A stretch of 6,687 nucleotides of DNA, taken from Deltaproteobacteria bacterium RIFCSPLOWO2_02_56_12. Its GTDB lineage: Bacteria > Desulfobacterota > Binatia > UBA9968. The DNA lies in the NCBI GenBank assembly GCA_001799045.1, contig MGRY01000064.1, forward strand, positions 1 to 6,687. The letters run 5' to 3'. Shown in pieces: positions 1-6,109 of this stretch (position 1 is the stretch's first letter; each line of letters begins with the position of its first letter). A program made the translations under genes and the position numbers. Below the pieces are notes generated by a model, which saw only the letters and a program-made list of their open reading frames with translations, did no database searches and was not told where the DNA came from.

Positions 1-814
1 AGATTCTAAAGAGGCGGAGCCGAAACAGCCCGATTGGCAAGATGGGCTCTTTGGCGCGTCGCTCCAGCCGGTAAAAGAGGAAAAGCGCGGCAAAGGACGA
101 AAGCAACAAAGCCATGAGAGTCCAGTCCAACCCGAAGGAACTCCTGCGGCTTTCCTCGAGCGCGTAGAACAGCAAGAACAGGCCCGCCAGAAGCGCGGCC
201 GCCCCTTTCAAGTCAACCGGCCCGCGACGGCCAACCTCCGTTTCGGTCAACCCAAAGACGATCAGCGGCGTCGCCGTGAGAGCAATCGGGACGTTGACGA
301 AGAAGATCCAGCGCCAGTTCCAGTATTGGGTGATGATGCCGCCGGCCAAGGGTCCTAGAATCGATGCTACTCCCCAGATGCTGCTGATCAGACCCTGCAT
401 CTTCGCCCGCTCTTTGGGGGGAAACAAAAAACCGACAATGATAAAGGAGAGGGCGTAGATCGCGCCGCCTCCGACACCTTGGACGGCGCGGAAGAGGACG
501 AGCTGATTCATGCTCTGGGCCATTCCGCACAGGGCCGAGCCGAGCGTGAACAGGCCGATGCCGATTAGCATGAGGCGACGCCGACCGTAGAGGTCGGAGA
601 GCTTGCCGCAGAGCGGGGTAGCCAGCGCCGATGTCAGCATGTAGGTGGAAAACACCCAGCTGTACAGTTCCAACCCGCCGAGTTTCCCCGCGATAGTCGG
701 CATGGCGGCGCTGACGATAGTGCCGTCAATGGCGAACAAAAAGATGACGAGCATCACCCCTGAAACGGCAACGCCGGTTCCGCTGGAAGGGGGGAACTCT
801 GATGAACTTGTCAA
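1..814 (-). CDS. MFS drug/metabolite:H+ antiporter, DHA2 (EmrB/QacA) type, N-terminal part
   Basis: Partial gene: 271 residues are visible and the C-terminus lies beyond the left edge. DHA2 members usually have about 480-530 residues and 14 TM segments, so roughly half is present. They export drugs or metabolites across the inner membrane in exchange for protons. Seen in the translation: the TM1 motif AIDGTIVSAAMPTI (residues 28-41), motif A between TM2 and TM3 as GKLSDLYGRRR (70-80), RAVQGVGGGAIY in TM4 (109-120), motif C in TM5 (WGVASILGPLAGG, 147-159), and WRWIFFVNVP (167-176), typical of this family. No ATG lies upstream of TM1 in frame. I chose TTG at 812-814 because GAAAAGG stands 5 nt before it. 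The start falls 37 nt after the stop of the upstream aldolase-family gene on the same strand, so the two are probably co-transcribed. Substrate is unknown; an aromatic or sugar-acid metabolite is possible from context only. Confidence 0.93.
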   Translation of the reverse strand, partial: MTSSSEFPPSSGTGVAVSGVMLVIFLFAIDGTIVSAAMPTIAGKLGGLELYSWVFSTYMLTSALATPLCGKLSDLYGRRRLMLIGIGLFTLGSALCGMAQSMNQLVLFRAVQGVGGGAIYALSFIIVGFLFPPKERAKMQGLISSIWGVASILGPLAGGIITQYWNWRWIFFVNVPIALTATPLIVFGLTETEVGRRGPVDLKGAAALLAGLFLLFYALEESRRSSFGLDWTLMALLLSSFAALFLFYRLERRAKEPILPIGLFRLRLFRI

Positions 815-819
815 TACAA

Positions 820-826
820 CCTTTTC
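820..826 (-). promoter_or_regulatory. Ribosome binding site deciding a TTG start
   Basis: On the minus strand GAAAAGG precedes TTG (812-814) by 5 nt. The reading frame is open further upstream into the preceding gene but offers no ATG. The next in-frame GTG/ATG falls inside TM1 and would delete the family's first helix motif. This makes the TTG the best-supported start. Confidence 0.5.
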
Positions 827-851
827 ACGCCGACCGTAACGGCGCCGGCGG

Positions 852-1556
852 CTAGAGCGCTCCGGCCAGTCTCCCCTTGTGCACGTAGTGCTCCCACACT
901 TTCGCGGCGCGAAAGTCCGCACGGCCGTAACTTGCGCGCAGCGCAGCCGCTTCATCGCGCGTTAACGGGAGTAATGGACCCAACGCAGCGGCATAGAGCA
1001 GGCTCCGGGCGTTTTCCTCAAAGTCGAGGCAGTCCATGAACAGCTCCTGGATGCTGGAAGAAACAGCCACGGTACCATGTGCGCGTAACAGAGAGACGCT
1101 ATGGTTTCCCAGCGTTTGAGCAAGTGCGCGGCCCTGCTCCACCGTCCGAATATGCGTCGTGTCGGGATGGATAGGCACAGCGTCCATAAAACGGTAAGCG
1201 AAGTTGCGCACCGCAAGCAACGGGCGATCGACCACGGAGAATAGGGTGGAGATAGTGGGATGGCCGTGACAGACGGCGAGGGCATCGGGACGGGCGCGGT
1301 ATACGCAGGTATGAAGCGCGGTCTCGAGCGGCGCCGGCCCTTTACCCTCTAGAACTTTTCCATCCAGGTCGACCACCAGGATGTCGTCTGCGGTGAGCGC
1401 CGCCCGGCTGGTATCTTTGGGCTGGATGAGAATGCGGTTGGCGCCGGGTAAGCGGGCACTGACGTGGCCGCTGAAATCCATAATCCCCTCCATCACAAGC
1501 AGGCGCGTGCAAGCGGCAATCTCTTCGCGGAGCCGGGTAATGGTTGATTCAGACAT
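852..1556 (-). CDS. Class II aldolase/adducin family protein (downstream paralogue)
   Basis: 234 residues, the usual family length. The family comprises Zn-dependent aldolases, epimerases and decarboxylases such as L-fuculose-1-phosphate aldolase (FucA). Metal-site residues are H97 and H99 (CHGHP) and H160 (RAHGT), with E78 in the catalytic acid/base position. These match FucA E73, H92, H94 and H155 with identical spacing. The phosphate-binding regions differ. FucA's Ser-Ser before the Glu is Pro-Leu here (APLE, 75-78), and the GN of its phosphate loop is GH (SGHVSAR, 29-35). A non-phosphorylated substrate or a decarboxylase role is therefore more likely than a sugar-phosphate aldolase. ATG at 1556 has GAGGT 4 nt upstream. 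It follows another family member by 149 nt and precedes an exporter gene by 37 nt, all on the same strand. The substrate cannot be assigned. Confidence 0.93.
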   Translation of the reverse strand: MSESTITRLREEIAACTRLLVMEGIMDFSGHVSARLPGANRILIQPKDTSRAALTADDILVVDLDGKVLEGKGPAPLETALHTCVYRARPDALAVCHGHPTISTLFSVVDRPLLAVRNFAYRFMDAVPIHPDTTHIRTVEQGRALAQTLGNHSVSLLRAHGTVAVSSSIQELFMDCLDFEENARSLLYAAALGPLLPLTRDEAAALRASYGRADFRAAKVWEHYVHKGRLAGAL

Positions 1557-1605
1557 GGGGACCTCGCTTTCGTTTAGGCATTAGACCTCATTTTTTCTCC
1601 CCAAA

Positions 1606-1634
1606 AGGCTATCCAACAGGGTCGCGCGTGTCAA
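1606..1634 (-). promoter_or_regulatory. Possible sigma-70-type promoter for the downstream aldolase-family gene
   Basis: In the 149-bp gap between the two aldolase-family genes the minus strand reads TTGACA (1634-1629), a 17-nt spacer and TAGCCT (1611-1606). The -35 is perfect, the -10 matches only 3 of 6. The start site would fall near 1600, giving a leader of about 44 nt before the ATG at 1556. It may be an internal operon promoter. Confidence 0.38.
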
Positions 1635-1705
1635 TCTGGAAGCGGCGCTGGAGAAAACCAGCCCGTTCTCGTTGCTATTTCCTAGAGTGGACGAGCTGCA
1701 TGAGC

Positions 1706-2368
1706 TCAGATCCTGACCTGCGCCTTGAAGTGCTCCCAGGCCCGCGTCGTGGATTCGGGCTTGAAGGTCCTGCGCGCGATCTTTTCGGCCTCCTCACGGC
1801 TGATATAGCGGGGCTCCCCCAATTTCGTCGCCTCAACCTGTAGGCGCGCCGACTCCTCGAGATAGAGCGAGAGAATGCAGACTTCGGGAATGCTTCTCCC
1901 TACAACCACCGCTCCATGCCCGCGCAGAAGAACGGCCTTGGATGATCCCAGGATTCGGGCGATCTCGGCGGCCCGCTCCGGGGATTCCACCTGGCCGGTT
2001 CCCTCGAAGAGCGGCACCCCCTCGTGAAATATGGCGCTGTAGTTGTGCAGGGGGCGAATGGTCTGGCCCACGACGGTCAGCAAGACGGTCTGAGGCGAGT
2101 GGAAATGGATCACCGCGCGGATGTCCTCCCGGGCCTTGTACATGGCCTGATGCACGGCAGACTGGGGAACCCCTTTCTCGAAATCGATCACAAAGAGATC
2201 CTTGAGCTTTACCAGAGCCGGGCTCTTCCGCGGCATGAAAAGCATCTTCCGGCCCCCGTCTATCCGGGCGCTGAGATGGGCAAAGGCATCGCTTAGACCC
2301 TGGTGGCTGATGATCCTTAGGGCGGCGATGAAGTCTCGCTTTAGATCTTTTGAAGAACTCTCTCTCAT
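1706..2368 (-). CDS. Class II aldolase/adducin family protein with altered catalytic position (upstream paralogue)
   Basis: 220 residues from the chosen ATG at 2368. An in-frame ATG at 2416 would add 16 residues but has no ribosome site, whereas AAGGAG (2381-2376) sits 7 nt before 2368. The 2368 start also aligns exactly with the start of the neighbouring paralogue. The three metal-ligand histidines are conserved: H88 and H90 (HFHSP) and H151 (RGHGA), with the 61-residue spacing seen in FucA and the paralogue. The position 19 residues before the first histidine, glutamate in FucA and in the paralogue, is glutamine here (Q69 in VPQSAVH). The preceding loop is about 9 residues shorter than in the paralogue. 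Both proteins end with a related WEHF/WEHY segment. Class II aldolases are cytoplasmic and usually tetrameric. This one may bind metal and substrate but use altered chemistry, or act with its paralogue. Probably the first gene of the leftward operon. Confidence 0.92.
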   Translation of the reverse strand: MRESSSKDLKRDFIAALRIISHQGLSDAFAHLSARIDGGRKMLFMPRKSPALVKLKDLFVIDFEKGVPQSAVHQAMYKAREDIRAVIHFHSPQTVLLTVVGQTIRPLHNYSAIFHEGVPLFEGTGQVESPERAAEIARILGSSKAVLLRGHGAVVVGRSIPEVCILSLYLEESARLQVEATKLGEPRYISREEAEKIARRTFKPESTTRAWEHFKAQVRI

Positions 2369-2375
2369 CTCTGTG

Positions 2376-2381
2376 CTCCTT
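2376..2381 (-). promoter_or_regulatory. Shine-Dalgarno site deciding the start of the upstream aldolase-family gene
   Basis: AAGGAG on the minus strand, 7 nt before ATG at 2366-2368. The alternative ATG at 2414-2416 has only GCGAAGAA before it and is disfavoured. Confidence 0.8.
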
Positions 2382-2578
2382 AAGTTTAGGCTCTCAATCC
2401 TATTCCTGGCCCTCATTTCTTCGCGCCAGCTTGAGCCCCTCGCTGGGTGGCGGACGGCCGATTGTTCTCGGGCTCGAACATGTGGGGCGATTTTATTGCG
2501 GCCCCGTCACCTTAGCAAGAAGATTTTCGCATTCGGCTGGCGGCCCCGAAGTGTTTTAAGCAAGGCCGGCCTCCGAGA

Positions 2579-2606
2579 TTGACACGCGGGCACCTTAGGA
2601 ATTAAT
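2579..2606 (+). promoter_or_regulatory. Sigma-70-type promoter of the lipoprotein gene
   Basis: TTGACA (2579-2584), a 16-nt spacer, then ATTAAT (2601-2606; 4 of 6 matches to TATAAT, but lacking the important second-position A). The start site would be near 2613, about 27 nt before the chosen ATG at 2640. An in-frame ATG at 2616 would then be almost leaderless, which supports the later start. Confidence 0.5.
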
Positions 2607-2639
2607 CTCACGGACATGGAGGGAAAAGAGGGCGGTTCC

Positions 2640-3092
2640 ATGGAGAATTTTGGGCCGGGTTCGAGCGGATTAGTTTTATGCGTTGCGGTGGCATGCGTGT
2701 TCCTTTCTGGCTGCGTAAAATTTCCCATCTTTGGATCTTACTATTACAGAGATGTTCTCGTGGGAACGGCCGACTACAACCCGTTTAGCGGGACATCCTA
2801 TATTCAGGTCGATAGTCGGGTTCACAAGGTCCGCTGCGAAGGCAACTCTCATGGGAGCTACGCGCCGCTATTTTCGCTGCATGGAGCGGGCTATGGAGGA
2901 GAGGGTGATCTCAAGTGTAGCGATGGCAGAATTTTCAGGGTTCAGTGGGCGACCCTATCGTGGGGTACGGGTTATGGGGTCGGCCGTGACCGGGACGGAG
3001 GCCGAATGACCTTTGTCTACGGCATGGAGGAAAATGAAGCGGAGAATTTTTTACAGAAGGAATTGCCGGTGATTTTGAAGCGCTCGGAGTAG
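2640..3092 (+). CDS. Small lipoprotein of unknown function
   Basis: 150 residues from ATG 2640, chosen because GAGGG (2628-2632) lies 7 nt upstream; the in-frame ATG at 2616 has no such site. A hydrophobic stretch (residues 10-22) runs into the lipobox LSGC, so cleavage should leave C25 as the lipidated N-terminus of a 126-residue mature protein. No Asp follows the Cys, which by the E. coli rule favours the outer membrane. The mature part has two further cysteines, C66 (VRCEG) and C93 (LKCSDGR), that could form a disulfide. It is rich in glycine and tyrosine, with a GxGDLxCxDGR segment followed by GTGYGVGRDRDGG, and a charged helical tail (EENEAENFLQKELP). The signal n-region lacks Lys or Arg from the chosen start, which is unusual. 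I do not recognise a named family. It is transcribed away from both neighbouring units. Confidence 0.75.
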   Translation: MENFGPGSSGLVLCVAVACVFLSGCVKFPIFGSYYYRDVLVGTADYNPFSGTSYIQVDSRVHKVRCEGNSHGSYAPLFSLHGAGYGGEGDLKCSDGRIFRVQWATLSWGTGYGVGRDRDGGRMTFVYGMEENEAENFLQKELPVILKRSE

Positions 3093-3450
3093 CCGGCGCA
3101 GATTAAGGGAGCGAATGTTAAATCTACCCAAGCCCGAGGACTTTTTCGACAATTCGCTTGTCCAGAAAACACCGGCCTCTGGGTTTATCGACTCCTTGTA
3201 TGCCAGACCATGACCCGACGTTTTGTCCTTGCCCAGACCGGGGCTGACGCTCGGCCTTCCCCGATAGCTCAACCATGAATAGGCTTTGGGTTCCTCTGGC
3301 GAGGTCCTCCTGGGGACAAAAATGGCCATATTGGACAATCTGGTCCTAACAAGGAACGCTTTTCCCCGAAAAATCGTTCTTATCCCCACGGTCGAGCTGG
3401 AAACTCCTTGAAATATCGATTAATTTTTCTTACCCACAAGAGCGCCTCTT
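3093..3450. other. Long intergenic region upstream of the sigma-54 promoter
   Basis: About 360 bp with no convincing gene on either strand. A minus-strand open frame (3051-3389) begins at GTG without a good ribosome site, overlaps the end of the lipoprotein gene and resembles no family I know. I saw no terminator with a GC stem and T-run after the lipoprotein gene. The 3304-3346 part contains dyads and repeats built on GGAC/GTCC, at a distance suitable for enhancer-type activator sites of the downstream promoter. Confidence 0.55.
3304..3346. promoter_or_regulatory. Candidate upstream activator (enhancer) sites
   Basis: GTCC-N6-GGAC (3304-3317) and GGAC-N6-GTCC (3333-3346) are inverted repeats sharing half-sites. 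The second extends to the imperfect dyad TTGGAC-N6-GTCCTA (3331-3348). GGACAA also recurs as a direct repeat 19 bp apart (3314 and 3333), about two helical turns. They lie roughly 130-175 bp before the predicted sigma-54 start site, where bacterial enhancer-binding proteins commonly bind. The half-sites are short, so chance is possible. Confidence 0.3.
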
Positions 3451-3467
3451 TTGGCACGATATGTGCT
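3451..3467 (+). promoter_or_regulatory. Sigma-54 (RpoN) promoter of the HTH/histidine kinase unit
   Basis: TTGGCACGATATGTGCT matches the consensus YTGGCACGrNNNTTGCW at every specified position except one (G for T at the start of the -12 box). The invariant GG and GC dinucleotides have the correct spacing. The transcription start is predicted near 3478, about 55 nt before the GTG start at 3533. This class of promoter needs an ATP-driven enhancer-binding activator, which is not encoded in the window. Confidence 0.75.
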
Positions 3468-3519
3468 TTTTGCCGTTGCTGAGAACTTTTTGGCAATCCG
3501 GGTCACAAGACGTCATAAA

Positions 3520-3525
3520 AAGGAG
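3520..3525 (+). promoter_or_regulatory. Shine-Dalgarno site deciding a GTG start
   Basis: AAGGAG, 7 nt before GTG at 3533. The longest frame starts at an ATG (3461) inside the sigma-54 promoter, upstream of the predicted start of transcription, so that start is excluded. Confidence 0.8.
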
Positions 3526-3532
3526 CATACCA

Positions 3533-3751
3533 GTGGATGAGATTATAACTCCATCGCAAGTAGCGGAGATCCTCAAAATCCACGTCAAGACCGTCTATCG
3601 GCTGGCGCGAGAGGGAGCCATTACGGGAAACAGAATCGGGCGTAGCTGGCGCTTCAGCAAAAACCATATCCTGAATCTCGTATGCCAGCAGGAGAAAAAA
3701 CCGCCCGAGGGCCGAGACTCAACGGCGGTAAGACGGCAGCACTCCCACTGA
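3533..3751 (+). CDS. Excisionase/MerR-like helix-turn-helix DNA-binding protein
   Basis: 72 residues from a GTG start. Residues 5-48 form the HTH_17 (excisionase-family) winged-helix pattern: ITPSQVAEILKIHVKTVYRL supplies the helix-turn-helix (residues 5-24), followed by AREGAITGNRIGRSWRFSKN, the basic wing with the characteristic G-R-S-W-R-F. The C-terminal tail (50-72) is polar and basic, without a recognised domain. Proteins of this type are either phage or integrative-element excisionases or small chromosomal regulators. No integrase, attachment site or phage gene is nearby. The gene is first in a sigma-54-driven unit with a sensor kinase 32 nt downstream, so a regulatory role is more likely. 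It could bind its own promoter region or that of the kinase's targets; this is inference. Confidence 0.87.
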   Translation: MDEIITPSQVAEILKIHVKTVYRLAREGAITGNRIGRSWRFSKNHILNLVCQQEKKPPEGRDSTAVRRQHSH

Positions 3752-3770
3752 CAATTTCACAACTTATTGC

Positions 3771-3774
3771 GGAG
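3771..3774 (+). promoter_or_regulatory. Ribosome binding site of the histidine kinase gene
   Basis: GGAG, 9 nt before ATG at 3784. An upstream in-frame ATG (3682) has no ribosome site and would overlap the HTH gene by 70 nt, so 3784 is preferred. Confidence 0.55.
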
Positions 3775-3783
3775 ATTTTTTTC

Positions 3784-6069
3784 ATGGTCAGCGCTCAAAC
3801 TATATCTTCCATATTCTTTACGGACGCCTCGGCAATCTTTAATGTGCCGAGAAAAATAGCGATCATCAGGCTGAGATGGCCTGTGGTCATTATCTGTTCT
3901 TATTTGTTGCTTTACTCGCGGGGAGGGGCGTTCGACCCGATCATGGTCTATGGCCTTCTTTTCTATGTTCTGTCGAATACCGCGCTCTATCTGGTCGATG
4001 AAAAGGTATTTTCCTCCGCCCATTTTTATACTCCCCTGGTTATTTTCGACACCCTTTTTATTACCGCGACCATGGCTTTCAGCGGGCAGGTGAGTACGGA
4101 TTTTTACCTTACCTATTTCCTGACCATTATCCTCTGTAGCATCTGCAAGGACTTTCGCGGCTTGGTGATTATCGCTCTGGTAGCGCCTCTCATCCACGGC
4201 TATCTCCTCTTTAAGTCTACGGAAATCTATGACCCGACCGTCTATCTGCGGCTGCCCCTCCCTTTTATCATCACGATTTTTTACGGTTACTTCGCCCAGC
4301 TTGAAAGTTTCGAGAAGAGTTTGAAAGAAAAGGCGGAGCAGGAAGCCCGCAACATGGCCATGATTCACTCCCTCTCTCAGGAATTGACCACCTCTCTAGA
4401 CACTCGACAGATCCTACGGACGCTCAAGGATAAAATCAGGCGGGTGCTGCCCACGGCCAAGCTCTACGTCATGATTTTCGATGAAAGCGGCGATCCGTCT
4501 CGTGGACAGATGTTTGACATCAGCAATGGGGAGGAATTGACTCTGAAGACCGTCTCATCGCAGGATTACCCTATTATAGCGGAGTGTCTTTCTACCAGCG
4601 GGCCGGTCTTTAAAAGCTCCGTCCAGGTTGTATTACCCATAAGCGGCGCGCAAAGAGTTGAAGAGAAGTTGTCGTTTGCCGGGGCGATGGCGATTCCCAT
4701 TACATTTCGCGGCGAGAACTACGGGGCTATCCTTCTCGGGTTTGACGAGACTGACCTTTCCCTTAGTCCTCGGGAGAACGAGTATGGGAAAATCGTCGCT
4801 TTTGCGACCGCTATTGCCTTAAGCCAATCCCGGCGCGAGGAACAGATCCAACGCCACGTACAAGGCATTACCGCTCTGCGCGAGATCAATCTGGCCACCA
4901 CCTCGACCTTGGAGCTCCGCACGGTCCTGGAAATCCTGCTAGAGAAAATGGCGCCCCTTCTCCCCCATGCGGCTGTTTCCGCCGTCAGGATCATAAACAG
5001 AGCAACGGGTGCGTTAGAAGAGGCGGCCTTTCGCAATATTACGCAGGATAAATGGAAGAAGGGGATTCCAGAAGGCGGGCGCGGTCTCAGCAAAACGGTG
5101 CTAGAAAGTAAAGCGCCGCTGGTGGTAGAAAACGCTCTCAAAGACCCGCGCACAAGATATCCCGATTTTTTTCGCAGGTACGGCTTGATATCCTACCTCG
5201 GAGTGCCGTTAGTCACTAAGGGCGAGGTGATCGGAGATATCTCTATCTTTACCAAGGAGGAGCATCCCTTTACCAACGAGGAGGTCCGGTTTTTCACGAT
5301 GCTGGCGGGCCAGGTGGCGATAGCGATCCACAATGCCCAGCTTTTTGAGGATGTCAAACAACAGGCTGTTGAGCTGGAGCGGGCGAACAGTGTGAAGTCG
5401 GAATTTCTCAGCGTCATGTCGCACGAGCTGAGGACCCCGCTGAACGTGGTGATGGGTTATACCGGGATGCTGCAGGACGGAATGATAGGGGAGATCAGCA
5501 AGGAGCAAGAGAGGGTCTTGGAAAAAGTTCTCAAGCACTCCGGTGATCTGTTATCCATGATTACCAGCATATTGGAGGTCACCTCGCTTGAGGCCCAATT
5601 GGTCAAGTTGGAGAGGGAGGAGGTCCAGGTCAGTCAGGTCCTGGACGAACTCAGGCGCGGCTATGAGCTTCCCCCGGGTAAGGACCTTGCTCTTATCTGG
5701 GACTATCCCTCTGAACTTCCGACTCTCACGACGGATCGGGGCAAGCTCAGGCATATCCTTAGAAATCTTATCAATAATGCGGTCAAATTTACCAACAATG
5801 GTAGTGTAACCATATCCGCCTGGTATTATCCCGCGAGAAGAACAATGGAAATCAGGGTGGCGGATACCGGCATAGGCATTTCCCCGGAGGCGTTGCCGGT
5901 AATATTTGACAGGTTCCGCCAGGTTGACAGCTCGGAGACAAGGCTCCATGGGGGGGTAGGATTGGGCCTTTACATCGTTAAAAGGTTTACCGACCTTCTC
6001 GGAGGCAAGATCACGGTGGAGAGCGAGTCGAGTAAGGGTTCTATCTTTACTCTGGTCCTTCCCTACTGA
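3784..6069 (+). CDS. Membrane sensor histidine kinase with two GAF domains
   Basis: 761 residues from ATG 3784. Order of parts: about six hydrophobic segments (roughly residues 32-45, 52-70, 82-98, 105-119, 125-143, 157-170) forming an N-terminal membrane sensor of no family I can name; a short coiled coil (about 171-200); GAF1 (about 203-348); GAF2 (about 361-521, with GVPLVTKGEVIG near its core); a linker helix; HisKA with the H-box SVMSHELRTPLN and phospho-acceptor H547; and HATPase_c with N-box RNLINNAVKFT (660-670), G1 DTGIG (694-698), F-box IFDRFRQVD (from 707) and G2 GGVGLGL (723-729). All catalytic boxes are intact, so an active kinase is expected. There is no receiver or HPt domain and no response regulator gene in the window. 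GAF domains may bind small ligands, but no heme- or bilin-ligating Cys/His signature is obvious. It is co-transcribed with the upstream HTH gene from a sigma-54 promoter, suggesting expression only under a specific activator-driven condition. Confidence 0.97.
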   Translation: MVSAQTISSIFFTDASAIFNVPRKIAIIRLRWPVVIICSYLLLYSRGGAFDPIMVYGLLFYVLSNTALYLVDEKVFSSAHFYTPLVIFDTLFITATMAFSGQVSTDFYLTYFLTIILCSICKDFRGLVIIALVAPLIHGYLLFKSTEIYDPTVYLRLPLPFIITIFYGYFAQLESFEKSLKEKAEQEARNMAMIHSLSQELTTSLDTRQILRTLKDKIRRVLPTAKLYVMIFDESGDPSRGQMFDISNGEELTLKTVSSQDYPIIAECLSTSGPVFKSSVQVVLPISGAQRVEEKLSFAGAMAIPITFRGENYGAILLGFDETDLSLSPRENEYGKIVAFATAIALSQSRREEQIQRHVQGITALREINLATTSTLELRTVLEILLEKMAPLLPHAAVSAVRIINRATGALEEAAFRNITQDKWKKGIPEGGRGLSKTVLESKAPLVVENALKDPRTRYPDFFRRYGLISYLGVPLVTKGEVIGDISIFTKEEHPFTNEEVRFFTMLAGQVAIAIHNAQLFEDVKQQAVELERANSVKSEFLSVMSHELRTPLNVVMGYTGMLQDGMIGEISKEQERVLEKVLKHSGDLLSMITSILEVTSLEAQLVKLEREEVQVSQVLDELRRGYELPPGKDLALIWDYPSELPTLTTDRGKLRHILRNLINNAVKFTNNGSVTISAWYYPARRTMEIRVADTGIGISPEALPVIFDRFRQVDSSETRLHGGVGLGLYIVKRFTDLLGGKITVESESSKGSIFTLVLPY

Positions 6070-6109
6070 TTTTAGATTTGTGAATGCTATCAATCGAAAA
6101 TCCAAAATC
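6068..6109. repeat. AT-rich stem-loop with short tandem repeats
   Basis: GATTTTAGATTT (6068-6079, overlapping the kinase stop codon) can pair with AAATCCAAAATC (6098-6109): 12 positions with one mismatch and an 18-nt loop. The unit aatcSaaaat occurs at 6092-6101, 6099-6108 and again at 6113-6122. There is no T-run after the stem and the stem is weak, so intrinsic termination is doubtful. It resembles dispersed A/T-rich intergenic repeats, but copies elsewhere cannot be checked here. Confidence 0.4.

Larger units (their letters stand above)
2369..2615. other. Divergent intergenic region
   Basis: About 250 bp separate the leftward aldolase-family operon from the rightward lipoprotein gene. It holds the ribosome site of the leftward gene at one end and a sigma-70-like promoter for the lipoprotein gene at the other. 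In the middle is a short dyad, TGTTC-N8-GAACA (2463-2480). I could not find a convincing promoter for the leftward operon in it. Open frames here lack ribosome sites and look incidental. Confidence 0.6.

Noticed and set aside
213..530. Minus-strand 105-codon open frame rich in Arg and Pro
   Set aside because: It is out of frame with the exporter gene, whose frame shows clear family motifs across the same bases.
3051..3389. Minus-strand open frame of 112 codons in the long intergenic region
   Set aside because: It starts at GTG without a good ribosome site, overlaps the lipoprotein gene's end antisense, and has no recognisable domain or motif.
3461..3532. Longer N-terminus for the HTH protein from ATG 3461
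   Set aside because: The ATG lies inside the -12 part of the sigma-54 promoter, upstream of the predicted transcription start, and GTG 3533 has a strong AAGGAG at ideal spacing.
3533..3751. Interpreting the HTH protein as a phage or integron excisionase
   Set aside because: No integrase, att-like repeat, tRNA or phage gene is visible, and the linkage is to a sensor kinase under sigma-54 control.
3682..3783. Longer N-terminus for the histidine kinase from ATG 3682
   Set aside because: It has no ribosome site and overlaps the HTH gene by 70 nt; ATG 3784 has GGAG upstream.
3757..4368. 203-codon minus-strand open frame opposite the kinase N-terminus
   Set aside because: It is antisense to a clear membrane-domain coding sequence and its hydrophilic translation matches no family. 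The same applies to the antisense frames at 4719-5153 and 5551-6114.
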